Positions 7,838 through 17,977 are shown, numbered from the stretch's first letter. The stretch is 64,000 bases of DNA from Catalinimonas alkaloidigena (GCF_900100765.1 NZ_FNFO01000003.1:405348-469347), one strand, 5' to 3'. Notes: generated by a model not told the origin, from the sequence alone. A program made the numbers and translations.

Positions 7838-8482
7838 TTATTTTTTCTCGTCGGCTTTGGCCGTGTTTTTAGCGGCGTATGCCTGGTTTAGTCCCTCCAG
7901 CACCTGGGCGGTGATGTCCAGACTGTCGGCAGCGAACAGCACGTTGCTGTTTCCCAGATTGTAGCCCAACACGTACGTATAGTTCTGTTTCTGGCCGTAA
8001 TCTTTCAGGTAGTCGACAATGTTTTCGTTCAGTTCGCGCACAAGGCGTTGCTCGTCGGCGGCCAGTTCCTGCGTCAATTTGTCGCGGTAGGCCATCAGGT
8101 CCTGCTGTTTCTTCATGATCTGCTGCTCCAGTTCGACAGCTTCCTGTTGAGTCAAACTCCCGCTCTGTGCCCGCTGCTGCGCGGAGCGCACTTCGTTCTC
8201 CAACGTACGCGAACGCGACTGCAAATCATTTTCGGCCCGACGACCACGCGCTTCGAGCGACGCCTGGTTGCTTTTGAAAAAATCGTACTTCGTCAGTAAA
8301 CTGTCGGTGTTCACAAAAGCAATGACAGGGACCGATGCGCCCCCCTCATTTGTGGCCGCTACGCCAGTCGTATCGCCTTTCGCGGAAGCCGTAACAGGCT
8401 GACGATCACTAAAATGCAAGACATAAAGTACGATGACCGCAATGAGTAAGACAATGTTGAGCGCGAGGGATAAGTTTTTCAC
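7838..8482 (-). CDS. OmpH/Skp-family periplasmic chaperone-like protein
   Basis: 214 residues. An N-terminal hydrophobic segment (about residues 6-24) acts as signal or anchor; the start of the folded part carries VPVIAFVNTDSLLTKYDFFK, typical of OmpH proteins, followed by a long coiled coil rich in Glu, Gln and Arg and a closing YVLGY...LFAADSLDITAQVL strand/helix. OmpH/Skp proteins hold unfolded outer-membrane proteins in the periplasm. The start codon is GTG at 8482, 40 bases after a TATCTTTG box. It ends in a Lys/Ala-rich tail. Confidence 0.82.
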   Translation of the reverse strand: MKNLSLALNIVLLIAVIVLYVLHFSDRQPVTASAKGDTTGVAATNEGGASVPVIAFVNTDSLLTKYDFFKSNQASLEARGRRAENDLQSRSRTLENEVRSAQQRAQSGSLTQQEAVELEQQIMKKQQDLMAYRDKLTQELAADEQRLVRELNENIVDYLKDYGQKQNYTYVLGYNLGNSNVLFAADSLDITAQVLEGLNQAYAAKNTAKADEKK

Positions 8483-8522
8483 GTTTTTTTGTTTTCAGTG
8501 CAAAGTTTCTTGTTAAATTGGG

Positions 8523-8530
8523 CAAAGATA
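8523..8530 (-). promoter_or_regulatory. -7 promoter box for the OmpH-like gene
   Basis: Minus-strand TATCTTTG, an exact TAnnTTTG match, 40 bases before the GTG start. Confidence 0.45.
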
Positions 8531-8658
8531 GAGAACAATTTCCGGTTCCGGGGTCGGAACGACATGTGGCCGGAAACGTAAAGAGCATCCCTCCGGGGCG
8601 TGCAACTTTTCCGAACCATACTTCGTCCGTAACAGAAACGGAAGGCAACTGCAACGGT

Positions 8659-9291
8659 ATGGAATTGCTGCTAAAGCAACTGATCAGGCAAGGCGAGAAC
8701 AGCCAGCTTGATTTTAAAAAAACCATTACCCATCGCGAGAAGATCGCCAAAACCATCGTCTCCTTCGCTAACAACCGCGGCGGCACCATCCTTGTCGGTG
8801 TACGAGACGATCGCCAGATCACCGGCATTAATCCCGACGAAGAATCGTACATGCTTCAGGATGCAGCGGCGCATTACTGCGACCCCGCCGTGCCTTTGCG
8901 TCTGGAAGAAATTCACACGAACGAAGGGACCGTGCTGCTGGCGCATGTGGCCGAAAGCCAGCACAAGCCGCATCGCTGTGTCAACAAGCACGGCGAGTGG
9001 CACGTCTACGTACGAAGCCAGGACCAGAGTGTGCGGGCCAGCAAGCAAACCGTTGATGTACTGCGCAAAGAGACGCTACAGCGGTTGGCCGATAACCGCA
9101 CGTACACGCGCAACGAGCAAGCGGTGTTCAGCTACCTGCGGCGGAAAAACAAAATTTCGCTGAAGGATTATGCGCGCCTGATCAACGTCTCGAAACGCCG
9201 GGCGGCCCGTATTCTGACAGGGTTGGTGCTGGAAGGCGATCTGTTACGCCACGATTACGAAAAAGCGGAGTTCTACACCCTCCGCGCGTAG
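8659..9291 (+). CDS. AlbA_2 (Schlafen-type) putative DNA-binding regulator
   Basis: 210 residues. The N-terminal half is an AlbA_2 domain: ENSQLDFKKTI near the start and FANNRGGTILVGVRDD, the signature glycine-rich segment, around residues 36-52. The C-terminal half (about 150-210) looks like a winged helix: NEQAVFSYLRRKN, SLKDYARLINVSKRRAARIL and a closing wing. Such proteins are usually annotated as putative transcriptional regulators. The frame extends upstream to 8518, but the ATG at 8659 begins at the domain boundary and avoids overlap with the divergent OmpH promoter. Target unknown. Confidence 0.78.
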   Translation: MELLLKQLIRQGENSQLDFKKTITHREKIAKTIVSFANNRGGTILVGVRDDRQITGINPDEESYMLQDAAAHYCDPAVPLRLEEIHTNEGTVLLAHVAESQHKPHRCVNKHGEWHVYVRSQDQSVRASKQTVDVLRKETLQRLADNRTYTRNEQAVFSYLRRKNKISLKDYARLINVSKRRAARILTGLVLEGDLLRHDYEKAEFYTLRA

Positions 9292-9301
9292 TGGGGTAAG
9301 G

Positions 9302-10612
9302 TTAATTCGTGGTGTTGACCAAACGGCCGGTCAGGCGGAGCAATTCCGTTTCGGCTTGTTTGGCGGTATACTGCGCTTCGATCAAACGGCGGTTGGTTTC
9401 AACGGTCGTGGTTTGCGCCTCACGCAGTTGCAAAGGCGTCGATACACCAATCCGGTAACGGTCCAGTTCGATGGATACCCGTTCCTGCGAAATAGCATAG
9501 TTTTCCTGTTCCAGTTGAATCAGCCGCAGGCTGTTCACGTAGTCGTTGTAGACCTGCGCCAGCACCGACTCCAGTCCTATCTGCGTATTTTCGACCTGCG
9601 CTTCCCGTATACGCTCCGTTACGCGGGCGTTCTGTTCCCGGCGGTTTTGGTTAAAGCCATCGAAAATGTTGATGCGGGCCGTAACACCATACGTATACCC
9701 GACCTGCCGGTTCTGGAGCAGAAAGCCGGCCTGCGAATTAGAGCGGTTGTACGAATAACTCCCGTATACATCAACCTGTGGATAGCGCTGTGACTTGACG
9801 GCACGCGTGCGCAACAGCGCAATGTCGCGCCGCAAACGTGCCTGCCGCAGCTCCGTATTGGCCGAGCCCAATTCATCCGTCAGTTCCTGAAATTGTAGCG
9901 AATCGCCGAGGGGAATGAGCGTATCGGCCACGGCAAACTCCACGATCGGCGAGCGGACCAACAGAGCATTCACCTGAATGATCGCTTGCTTGAGCAACTG
10001 CTGTTCCTGCATCAGCGCCGAGCGGTCGGTGTTTAAATCGGCTTGCGCCGCTAAGTACTCGGCGCGGGTACCGGTCCCCACCTCGTAGTTATCCTGTGCC
10101 AGTTGCAGACGCTGTTCCGAAATGGTGAGCGTATTTTCGAACGCGCGCACACGTGCCGTTTGCTGGACGACGTTGTAATAGGCGTCTGTAATGTCGGCCA
10201 CCAGATTTTCGATGGCAGCCCGTTGGGTAAATTCGCCGACCTTGCGCAATTGCGTCAGGCTTTCGTAGGCCACAAACATGTTGAACCCGTCGAAAATGCG
10301 CCACGTGGCATCAATCGAGCCGTTCAGAACGTCCGTACGTGCATTGTCGAGCGCGTTGTTGCGCCCGTCCAGAAACACCTGCCGCGTATCGTTCACGCTG
10401 AACTGACGGGTTCCGTCGGCGGTAATCACCGGCAGGAAACCCGCATTTCCCAACGTCAGTTGGTTGTCGAGACTATCGCGCTGCAGTTGGGCGATGCGGA
10501 TGGCGTAATTTTTCTCAAGCCCCAGCGAAAGCGCTTCGGTTAATGTAAGAACGTCCTGTGCGTGGAGGGGGAGCACCAGACACAGTCTTAGAACAAACCA
10601 CAATTTTTTCAT
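9302..10612 (-). CDS. TolC-family outer-membrane efflux channel
   Basis: About 436 residues with a signal peptide ending LPLHAQ, then LTLTEALSLGLEKNYAIRIA, the usual first helix of TolC proteins, and two repeated long coiled-coil regions rich in Ala, Gln and Glu. It forms the outer-membrane duct of a tripartite pump. The frame also permits an ATG at 10621 that overlaps the TGA of the pump gene (TGATG); the start at 10612 gives a normal signal peptide beginning MKK. Last gene of the adaptor-pump-channel operon. Confidence 0.9.
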   Translation of the reverse strand: MKKLWFVLRLCLVLPLHAQDVLTLTEALSLGLEKNYAIRIAQLQRDSLDNQLTLGNAGFLPVITADGTRQFSVNDTRQVFLDGRNNALDNARTDVLNGSIDATWRIFDGFNMFVAYESLTQLRKVGEFTQRAAIENLVADITDAYYNVVQQTARVRAFENTLTISEQRLQLAQDNYEVGTGTRAEYLAAQADLNTDRSALMQEQQLLKQAIIQVNALLVRSPIVEFAVADTLIPLGDSLQFQELTDELGSANTELRQARLRRDIALLRTRAVKSQRYPQVDVYGSYSYNRSNSQAGFLLQNRQVGYTYGVTARINIFDGFNQNRREQNARVTERIREAQVENTQIGLESVLAQVYNDYVNSLRLIQLEQENYAISQERVSIELDRYRIGVSTPLQLREAQTTTVETNRRLIEAQYTAKQAETELLRLTGRLVNTTN

Positions 10613-10620
10613 ACACAACA

Positions 10621-13600
10621 TCACACCGCTTGGGCAGCGCGTACGGAACGAGAAGTTAGATAGGTATAAATGGCAGGAATGACGTAAAGCGACAACCCCG
10701 TGGCAAAAATCATCCCTCCTACGACCGCAATGCCCATCGACACGCGGCTTTCTGAGCCGGCGCCCAGCGCCAGGGCAATGGGCAAAATGCCCAGGATGGT
10801 CGAAAGGCTCGTCATCAGAATCGGGCGGAAACGCGCGGTGGCGGCGTCTTGAATGGCCTCGGTGATGCTTCGTCCGGCTTCGCGGCGCTGTTGGGCAAAT
10901 TCCACGATCAGGATGCCGTTTTTAGTAACCAGCCCAATCAGCATGATGATGCCGATCTGGCTGAAGATATTCAGCGTCTGGTCGAAATACCAGAGCGACA
11001 GCAACGCGCCGACCAGTGCCAGCGGCACGGTAAACATGATGACGAACGGATCGCGGAAGCTTTCGAACTGTGCCGACAACACCAGGTAGATCAGCACGAG
11101 CGCTAGCACAAAGGCAAACGCCAGACTCGACGAGCTTTCCATAAACTCGCGCGAGTCGCCGTCGAGCGCCGTTGAGAACGATTCCGGCAATACCTCGTCG
11201 GCAATTTTATCCATCGCTTCCAACCCGGCCCCCAGGGTTACCCCTTTGGCCAGTTGCGCCTGTACCGTAGCCGCGGCGTAGCGGTTGAAGCGGTACAACT
11301 GCGGTGGGGTACTTTGTTCGGTCAGAGTGACCAAATTGTCCATCTGGACCAGGTTATCGTTGTTGCTTCGTACGTAGAGCGAACGCAGATCGAGCGGCTC
11401 GTTGCGATTTTCGCGTCCCACCTGCCCGATGATCTGGTACTGCTTCCCGTTCATCACGTAGTACCCAAAGCGCTGGCCGCTGAGGCCCAGTTGCAAGGTC
11501 TGCGCGATGTCGTTCACGTTGACGCCCATCGTACGGGCTTTGTTGCGATCAATGTCGATCTGAATTTCCGGCTTGGTAAATTTCAGGTTGATGTCCACGA
11601 ACGAGAAGTGCGGATCCTGCCGCGCGCGTTCTTCAAACGCAGGCAGAATCTCTTTCAGATCGTCGATGGTGGGCGCCTGCAACACGAACTGCACCGGGAA
11701 CGAGTTGCGGCGGTTGCTGCTGATGGTTGGATCTTGCGAGACGTAGGCCCGCGCGCGGGGCAACTGCGTCAGCTTGGGCGTCAGGTTGTCGACGATCTCC
11801 TGCTGCGAAATCTCCCGATCTTCTGCATCTTTCAGGCGTACCCGCAAAAAGCCGGTATTGGTCGAACTGGACCCACCGAAGCCGGGTGAGGTAATGGAAA
11901 TGATGGCGTTCAGGCCGTCGCCGACTTCTGTCTCCACCAGGTCGATCAAGGAATTGATGTACTGGTCCATGAACTCGAACGTGGCGCCTTCGGGGCCGGT
12001 CGCACGGACTGTGAAGCCGTTGCGGTCTTCGAGAGGCGAAAGCTCACGGGGCAGAATTTTAAAGAACAGGTAAATAAACCCGATCGAAATGCCCATGATA
12101 ACAAAAGCCATCCAGCGCATCTGCATAAAGCTTTCGAGCGATGCGCGGTAGGCGTCGGTCAGGCGTTGGAAGAAAGGCTCCGTTTTGCGGTAGAACCACG
12201 GCTGTTGCACCCGTTTCTTGAGTAAACGGACGCTCGCCATCGGCGTCAGCGTCAGGGCAACGAAAGAAGAAATCACCACCGCACCGGCGATCACCAGCCC
12301 GAACTCGCGGAAGAGACGCCCCGTAATGCCCTGCAGAAACACCACGGGTAGAAATACCGCCACCAGCGCTACAGTGGTAGCAATCACCGCCAGGAAGATC
12401 TCTTTGGTCCCCTCCCGACCCGCCGTCACCGGATCGACGCCCTCTTCGATCTTCGTATAAATATTTTCCAGCACCACAATGGTATCGTCTACCACCAGCC
12501 CGATGGCCAGCACGATGCCCAGCAGCGAAAGCACGTTGATCGAAAAGCCCAGCAGCCACATCAGGAAGAACGTCCCGACGAGCGAGATGGGAATGGTCAG
12601 GACCGGAATGAGCGTACTGCGCCAGTCGCGCAAAAACAGGTAGATGATGAACACCACCAGCATAAATGCCACGAAAATGGTCTGTTCCACTTCCCGTACC
12701 GACTCGCGGATGTAGGTCGTGTTGTCGAATCCGACGCCGGTCTTGATGTCGTCCGGCAGGTCTTTTTGGATCTGCTCGACCCGCGCGTAGAAAGCATCGG
12801 CAATTTCGATCTGGTTAGAACCCGGCTGCGGTACCAGCGACACGCCCACCATCGGCACGCCGTCGCGCTTCATAATGGTCCGCTCGTTTTCCGGCCCCAG
12901 TTCGGCGGTACCAATGTCTTTGAACCGCACCACCCGGTCGCCTTCCTGGCGGATGATCAGGTTGTTGAAGGCATCCACGTCGCGCAAACGCCCCATGGTC
13001 CGCACACTGAGTTCGGTCGATTGCCCTTCTACGCGCCCCGAGGGCAACTCTACGTTTTCGCGCTGCAGGGCCGTCAGGATGTCCAGCGGCGTGAGGCGGT
13101 ACGCGGCCAGCCGCAGCGGATCGATCCACAGCCGCATGGAATAACGTTTTTCGCCCCAGATCTGGATTTCACTAACGCCAGGAATGGTCTGTAGCCGTTC
13201 TTTGAAGATTTTGTCGGCAATGTCAGAAAGCTCCAGCAACGAACGTTTCGGGCTGTGCACGTTCAAAAAGATGATGGCACCGGCGTCGGCGTCGGCTTTG
13301 CTCACCGTCGGCGGGTCGGCTTCCGGGGGGAGCGAGCGCACGGCACGCGACACCCGGTCGCGCACATCGTTGGCCGCTGCTTCCAGGTCCGAATCCAGCG
13401 TAAATTCGACGGTGATGGTGCTGCGCCCGTCGCGGCTGGTAGACGTCAGGGAGCGCACCCCGGCAATCCCGTTGATTTCCTCCTCCAGGGGCTCGGTGAT
13501 CTGCGTCTCGACGATATCGGCATTGGCGCCGGTGTAGCTGGTGCTGACGGTAACGATGGGCGGGTCAACACTGGGGTACTCGCGGACACCCAGGTAATAG

Positions 13601-13689
13601 AACCCAATGACGCCGAACAGCATGATGACCAGCGACATCACGACGGCCAGAACCGGCCGCTGGATGCTAAGGGAAGATAAATCGGCCAT
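10621..13689 (-). CDS. RND efflux transporter permease (HAE-type)
   Basis: 1022 residues, the usual length of AcrB/MexB-type proton-driven pumps. The protein starts with LSIQRPVLAVVMSLVIMLFG, has two large periplasmic loops and twelve expected membrane helices. The proton-relay Asp pair is seen in LAIGLVVDDTIVVLENI, and the Lys of IGLVTKNGILIVEFAQ lies in the second half. It sits in the inner membrane and takes substrates from the periplasm. It lies 54 bases after the adaptor gene, and its stop overlaps or abuts the TolC-like start. The substrate cannot be read from the sequence. Confidence 0.95.
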   Translation of the reverse strand: MADLSSLSIQRPVLAVVMSLVIMLFGVIGFYYLGVREYPSVDPPIVTVSTSYTGANADIVETQITEPLEEEINGIAGVRSLTSTSRDGRSTITVEFTLDSDLEAAANDVRDRVSRAVRSLPPEADPPTVSKADADAGAIIFLNVHSPKRSLLELSDIADKIFKERLQTIPGVSEIQIWGEKRYSMRLWIDPLRLAAYRLTPLDILTALQRENVELPSGRVEGQSTELSVRTMGRLRDVDAFNNLIIRQEGDRVVRFKDIGTAELGPENERTIMKRDGVPMVGVSLVPQPGSNQIEIADAFYARVEQIQKDLPDDIKTGVGFDNTTYIRESVREVEQTIFVAFMLVVFIIYLFLRDWRSTLIPVLTIPISLVGTFFLMWLLGFSINVLSLLGIVLAIGLVVDDTIVVLENIYTKIEEGVDPVTAGREGTKEIFLAVIATTVALVAVFLPVVFLQGITGRLFREFGLVIAGAVVISSFVALTLTPMASVRLLKKRVQQPWFYRKTEPFFQRLTDAYRASLESFMQMRWMAFVIMGISIGFIYLFFKILPRELSPLEDRNGFTVRATGPEGATFEFMDQYINSLIDLVETEVGDGLNAIISITSPGFGGSSSTNTGFLRVRLKDAEDREISQQEIVDNLTPKLTQLPRARAYVSQDPTISSNRRNSFPVQFVLQAPTIDDLKEILPAFEERARQDPHFSFVDINLKFTKPEIQIDIDRNKARTMGVNVNDIAQTLQLGLSGQRFGYYVMNGKQYQIIGQVGRENRNEPLDLRSLYVRSNNDNLVQMDNLVTLTEQSTPPQLYRFNRYAAATVQAQLAKGVTLGAGLEAMDKIADEVLPESFSTALDGDSREFMESSSSLAFAFVLALVLIYLVLSAQFESFRDPFVIMFTVPLALVGALLSLWYFDQTLNIFSQIGIIMLIGLVTKNGILIVEFAQQRREAGRSITEAIQDAATARFRPILMTSLSTILGILPIALALGAGSESRVSMGIAVVGGMIFATGLSLYVIPAIYTYLTSRSVRAAQAV

Positions 13690-13743
13690 GGACGGAAGGT
13701 GGTTTTAAAAAATTAAAGTCAGAAAACTGGCGTATCGGTGCAC

Positions 13744-14877
13744 TCAGGCGCCCTGCCTGATTTCCAGGCTATCCACCACGGAAGTGGGGCGCTCCTGGTC
13801 TGAAGAAGTCACGTTCATGAATTGCAACGGCGCTCCCGCGCGCACCTGCAGTACCCCCGTGACCACGATCGTATCGCCGGCCGAAATGCCCTGCGTAATC
13901 TGAATGTCGCTGGGGGTGCGCAAGCCAACTTCTACGTCCTGCGGTTGCGCTTTTCCGGCCCGACTCACGTACACGATGTGCCCACTACGGTTGGGAACCA
14001 CCGCTTCGGTCGGCAGCATGATGGTTTCGCCGATCTCTTCCAGCACCAGTTCGATGGTGGCGAAAGCACCGGGCAGCAGCTCTCCTTCGGGATTCGGCGT
14101 GCGGGCCCGTACCCGCAAGGTGCGCGTCACCGGATCGATGCTCGGGTCAATGGCATAGATCACGCCCCGGAACGTGTTGGGTGAGCCTTCCACCTGATAA
14201 TCGATGGCGTTGCCCACTTTTACCGACTTGCTGTAACGCGCCGGAATGGAAAACTCGACTTTGATGGGGTCGTTGTCGACCAACGTGGTGATGGGCGTGG
14301 TGGGCGCAATGTAGCTTCCCAGGCTGATCTGCCGCAGCCCGATCACCCCTTCGAAAGGCGCACGGATGATGGCCTTGCTCACTTGTGCTTTCAGGTTTTC
14401 GACTTCGGCCTGCGAGGTTTTCATTTCCGTGGCCGCAATGTCGTATTCTTCCTGGCTGATGGCCTCGCGGTCCAGCAGCTTTTTATAACGCGACTCGTTG
14501 TCTTCGGCCAGTTGCCGGAGGTAGTCCAGCCGCTGCAACTGCGCGCGCAGTTCGTCGTCGTTGATGCGGAGCAGCGTTTGTCCTTTCTGCACCCGATCGC
14601 CCTCCTGGAACAGAATCTCGGTGACCTTGCCCGAAATTTCGCTGCGGACTTCGATCTCCTCGTTCGCCAGTACCGTTCCGGTCGCTACAATGCGGTTGTT
14701 CAGGGTCGTCAGCTTCGCGACCATGCCCTCTACCGCCACGGCCCCACTGCCGGGTGCGGTGGCTGGTGTGGCAGTTTCTTCCGGATCGCTAAACAAATTC
14801 AGCTTGGGCAGCGCCAGCAAAAAAATGATCACTACAGCGATCACTCCGTAGAGGATACGCTTGCTCGTCTTATTCAT
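13744..14877 (-). CDS. RND efflux periplasmic adaptor (MFP) subunit
   Basis: 377 residues with an N-terminal membrane segment (about 8-25), a lipoyl-like half (EIRSEISGKVTEILFQEGDRVQKGQTLLRI), an alpha-hairpin rich in Glu, Gln and Leu, the second lipoyl half (IRAPFEGVIGLRQISLGSYI) and a beta-barrel domain. It bridges the inner-membrane pump and the TolC-like channel. First gene of the operon; a 263-base region without genes (14878-15140) separates it from the divergent methyltransferase gene and should hold its promoter, although only an imperfect TACTTTG box is seen there. Confidence 0.93.
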   Translation of the reverse strand: MNKTSKRILYGVIAVVIIFLLALPKLNLFSDPEETATPATAPGSGAVAVEGMVAKLTTLNNRIVATGTVLANEEIEVRSEISGKVTEILFQEGDRVQKGQTLLRINDDELRAQLQRLDYLRQLAEDNESRYKKLLDREAISQEEYDIAATEMKTSQAEVENLKAQVSKAIIRAPFEGVIGLRQISLGSYIAPTTPITTLVDNDPIKVEFSIPARYSKSVKVGNAIDYQVEGSPNTFRGVIYAIDPSIDPVTRTLRVRARTPNPEGELLPGAFATIELVLEEIGETIMLPTEAVVPNRSGHIVYVSRAGKAQPQDVEVGLRTPSDIQITQGISAGDTIVVTGVLQVRAGAPLQFMNVTSSDQERPTSVVDSLEIRQGA

Positions 14878-15140
14878 GGTGTGTTGTTACATGTGGTAAG
14901 AACCATCCGGCTGTACGATTGTTTGGAAGCGCTCAGGAAGAACTCCCGCCCGCCTACGACAAAGTAACGAAAGAGTAGTGTCATCTTTACACAAAGCACC
15001 CACAAAGTTTTCGGGTTTTGCTTCGTGATACGCTCTGCTTTTGCCCAGCACACGTAGCAGCGCAGTATGGTCAGCTTAATCCATTTTAAAGGTACGCCCA
15101 CATTTTGAAGGAATTCTGAAGAAATCGTGATTTTTGCAAG

Positions 15141-16343
15141 ATGACGGAGCAAGAAAAAGCCAGGTTGTTGTCGGCAGACGTGCAGGCGTTTTTGCAGGCC
15201 CACGCCACCGACGATCCGGCCCGCCTGCTCCTCCAGGCACCGCCGCACCCGGACTGGCCCATGCGGCTGGTGGTGCAACAGTTACAAGCCCGCCAGAAGG
15301 CCCGGCACAAGCTCCCGACTTGGTACGCTACACCCGGCATCCTGTTTCCGGTGGGCCGCTCGGTCGAACAAGCTTCGTCCGAACGGACCGCGGCGTTTAA
15401 GGCCTCGCGGGTATCGGGCGATCTGCTGGTGGACCTGACCGGCGGCTTTGGTGTGGACAGCTCGTTCTTTGCCCGTTCGTTTGCGCGGGTTGTGTCGGTC
15501 GAAGCCGACGGGGAGTTAAGTGCGCTGGCCGCCCACAATGGCGCGGTGTTCGGTCAGTGCAACATCGCCTGGCATTCCGGCCCTGCCGAAACGTTTCTAC
15601 CCACCCTGGACGCTGCGCCCGACTGCATTTACCTCGACCCGGACCGCCGCCCCGACCGCCTACACAGCCGTGTGGTGAGTCTGGAAGACGCCCGCCCCGA
15701 CGTAGTGAGCTGGCTACCCGCTCTGCTGGAACGCGCCCCCCGCGTGCTGATCAAAGCCTCGCCGCTGCTCGACCTGCCACGCGCGCTGCTGCAACTCCGT
15801 ACGGTCACCCAGGCGTGGGTCGTGGCCGTAGCGAACGAATGCAAGGAAGTGTTGCTGCTGGCCGAACGGCAGGCCACCGAACCCCGCATCCACGCCGTAC
15901 ACCTGACCGGAGAGGCCACCGAAGAAACGTTTACGTTCACCTTTGCCGAAGAGGCAGCCACCGAAGTGACGCTGGCCGCTCCGCAACGCTACCTCTACGA
16001 ACCGCACGCGGCCTTGCTGAAAGCCGGAGCTTTTCGAACGGTAGGGCAGCGCTACGGCCTCGCCAAGCTCCATCCCAACAGCCATCTCTATACCTCGCAG
16101 ACACTCGTCCCTGATTTTCCGGGACGCCGGTGGGAAGTCGGGGCCGTCACCACGCTGAACAAAAAAGCCCTGCACGCCCATTTCCCCGAGGGCCGTGCGC
16201 ACGTGCTGACCCGCAACTTCCCGCTTTCGCCGGAACACATCCGGAAGAAGCTGAAGCTGGGCGAAAGCGATACGCGCTCGCTCATCGCCACGACCAATCC
16301 GGCAGGCAAGCCGATCGTCGTGGTGGGCACACCGCTGCGGTAA
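15141..16343 (+). CDS. class I SAM methyltransferase with THUMP-like domain
   Basis: 400 residues. The SAM-binding core is seen in DLLVDLTGGFGVDSSFFA with the acidic end of the second strand at VVSVEAD, and a DPDRRPDR motif in the region where RNA/DNA methyltransferases carry their catalytic loop. The C-terminal part (from about residue 300) matches the THUMP-like domain that follows this methyltransferase in Bacteroidota (GRRWEV, FPLSPEHIRKKLKLGESD). It probably modifies RNA; the target is not known. It starts at the ATG at 15141 and lies 11 bases before the convergent dipeptidase stop. Confidence 0.82.
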   Translation: MTEQEKARLLSADVQAFLQAHATDDPARLLLQAPPHPDWPMRLVVQQLQARQKARHKLPTWYATPGILFPVGRSVEQASSERTAAFKASRVSGDLLVDLTGGFGVDSSFFARSFARVVSVEADGELSALAAHNGAVFGQCNIAWHSGPAETFLPTLDAAPDCIYLDPDRRPDRLHSRVVSLEDARPDVVSWLPALLERAPRVLIKASPLLDLPRALLQLRTVTQAWVVAVANECKEVLLLAERQATEPRIHAVHLTGEATEETFTFTFAEEAATEVTLAAPQRYLYEPHAALLKAGAFRTVGQRYGLAKLHPNSHLYTSQTLVPDFPGRRWEVGAVTTLNKKALHAHFPEGRAHVLTRNFPLSPEHIRKKLKLGESDTRSLIATTNPAGKPIVVVGTPLR

Positions 16344-16354
16344 TCGGCCTGAGG

Positions 16355-17752
16355 CTACCGCTCTGGGTTCATCGCCGCGAAGTGCTGGTAGAAGAGCGCA
16401 ATCGTCTCGATGCCTTTCAGGTAATTGAACACGTGGAAGTTCTCGTTCGGCGAGTGGATGGCGTCTGAATCCAGTCCGAAGCCCAGCAACACACTTTTCA
16501 GGCCCAGTTCTTTTTCGAACAGCGCCACAATCGGAATGCTGCCGCCTTCGCGCAACGGAATCGGGGTTTTGCCCCAGGCCTCTTCAAACGCCTTGCTGGC
16601 CGCCTGGTAGGCCACCGAATCGGTGGGCGTCACGGCCGGTTCGCCGCCGTGGTGGGGCGTTACTTTCACCTTGACGCTTTTCGGGGCAATCGACTCGAAA
16701 TGCCGGGTGAAGAGTTCGGTGATTTTTTGCGAAGACTGGTTGGGCACCAGCCGCATCGAAATTTTGGCGTGCGCTTCGGAGGGCAGCACGGTTTTGGCCC
16801 CCTCGCCGGTGTAGCCGCCCCAGATGCCATTGACGTCCAGCGTCGGACGAATCGACTTTCGCTCCAGCGTGGTGTAGCCTTTCTCGCCTTTGACGTCGGC
16901 CACGTCCAATTCTTTTTTAAACGCCTCTTCGCTGAAGGGCGCGGCATTCATGGCCTTCCGCTCTTCGTCGCTCACCTCCGCCACGTCGTCGTAGAAACCA
17001 GGAATGGTGATGCGCCCGTCGTCGTCCACAAGCGAAGCAATCATGTCGCACAGCACGTTGATGGGGTTGGCCACCGCCCCCCCGTACATGCCGGAGTGCA
17101 GATCGCGGTTGGGGCCGACCACGTCGACCAGCACGTAGCTCATGCCGCGCAATCCGGTCGTGATCGACGGGTGCTCGTTCGACAAAATGCCCGTATCCGA
17201 AATCAGAATAACGTCGGCGGCCAGCCGCTCGCGGTTGTCGCGCAAAAAGTCGCCGAGGTGCTCAGAGCCGACTTCCTCTTCCCCTTCGATCATAAACTTG
17301 ACGTTACACGGCAGCATGTCGGCACGCATCATCAGCTCAAGGGCTTTCACGTGCATGTAGGCCTGCCCCTTATCGTCGCAGGCGCCGCGAGCGTAGATGC
17401 GTCCGTCACGGATTTCCGGCTCGAACGGCGGCGACTTCCACAACTCGTATGGGTCGGCGGGTTGCACGTCGTAGTGCCCGTACACCAGCACGGTCGGCAG
17501 CGCCGGGTCGACGATCTTCTCCCCAAACACAATCGGGTGCCCCTGGGTCGGGCACAGTGCCACGTTCTCGGCCCCGGCGGCTTCCAGCTGCTGTTTGATG
17601 AATTCGGCGGCCCGTTGTACTTCCGGCTTAAACTTGCTGTCGGCCGACACCGACGGAATCCGCAACAGGTCCATCAGTTCGGACAGAAAGCGGTCTTTGT
17701 TCGCTTCGACGTAGGCTTTGATCGTAGCGGCTGGTTGCGATGCTTGCGACAT
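16355..17752 (-). CDS. M20-family dipeptidase
   Basis: 465 residues from the ATG at 17752 (the frame continues to 17806 but has no family-like sequence there and would overlap the promoter box). Zinc ligands of the M20 fold are visible: His and Asp in YGHYDVQPAD, Asp in ARGACDDKGQ, Glu-Glu in IEGEEEVGSEH, Asp in ISDTG and the late His of DAIHSPNE. The dimerisation domain lies between. No signal peptide is seen, so it is a cytoplasmic peptidase releasing amino acids from short peptides. Confidence 0.92.
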   Translation of the reverse strand: MSQASQPAATIKAYVEANKDRFLSELMDLLRIPSVSADSKFKPEVQRAAEFIKQQLEAAGAENVALCPTQGHPIVFGEKIVDPALPTVLVYGHYDVQPADPYELWKSPPFEPEIRDGRIYARGACDDKGQAYMHVKALELMMRADMLPCNVKFMIEGEEEVGSEHLGDFLRDNRERLAADVILISDTGILSNEHPSITTGLRGMSYVLVDVVGPNRDLHSGMYGGAVANPINVLCDMIASLVDDDGRITIPGFYDDVAEVSDEERKAMNAAPFSEEAFKKELDVADVKGEKGYTTLERKSIRPTLDVNGIWGGYTGEGAKTVLPSEAHAKISMRLVPNQSSQKITELFTRHFESIAPKSVKVKVTPHHGGEPAVTPTDSVAYQAASKAFEEAWGKTPIPLREGGSIPIVALFEKELGLKSVLLGFGLDSDAIHSPNENFHVFNYLKGIETIALFYQHFAAMNPER

Positions 17753-17805
17753 AAGGAGGGGATTTGGGTTCAGGTTGTCAACGTTCGGCCCGTTCAGGCG
17801 GAGCA

Positions 17806-17813
17806 CAAAAGTA
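17806..17813 (-). promoter_or_regulatory. -7 promoter box for the dipeptidase gene
   Basis: Minus-strand TACTTTTG, an exact TAnnTTTG match, 53 bases upstream of the ATG at 17752. Confidence 0.45.
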
Positions 17814-17977
17814 GCCAGGATTGCCCGCTTTTGGGGTGAATTTGAAAACGGAATTCACCTTCCCGTTCCAATACAGGAGGACGCAGTTCCCCTACCGAAT
17901 GCCTCTGCTATCACAGGGAAGAAGCCTCCTTTCAGGGTGACACCGCGTGGGCAGGTCAGTGTCAAAGGTACCTTTTC

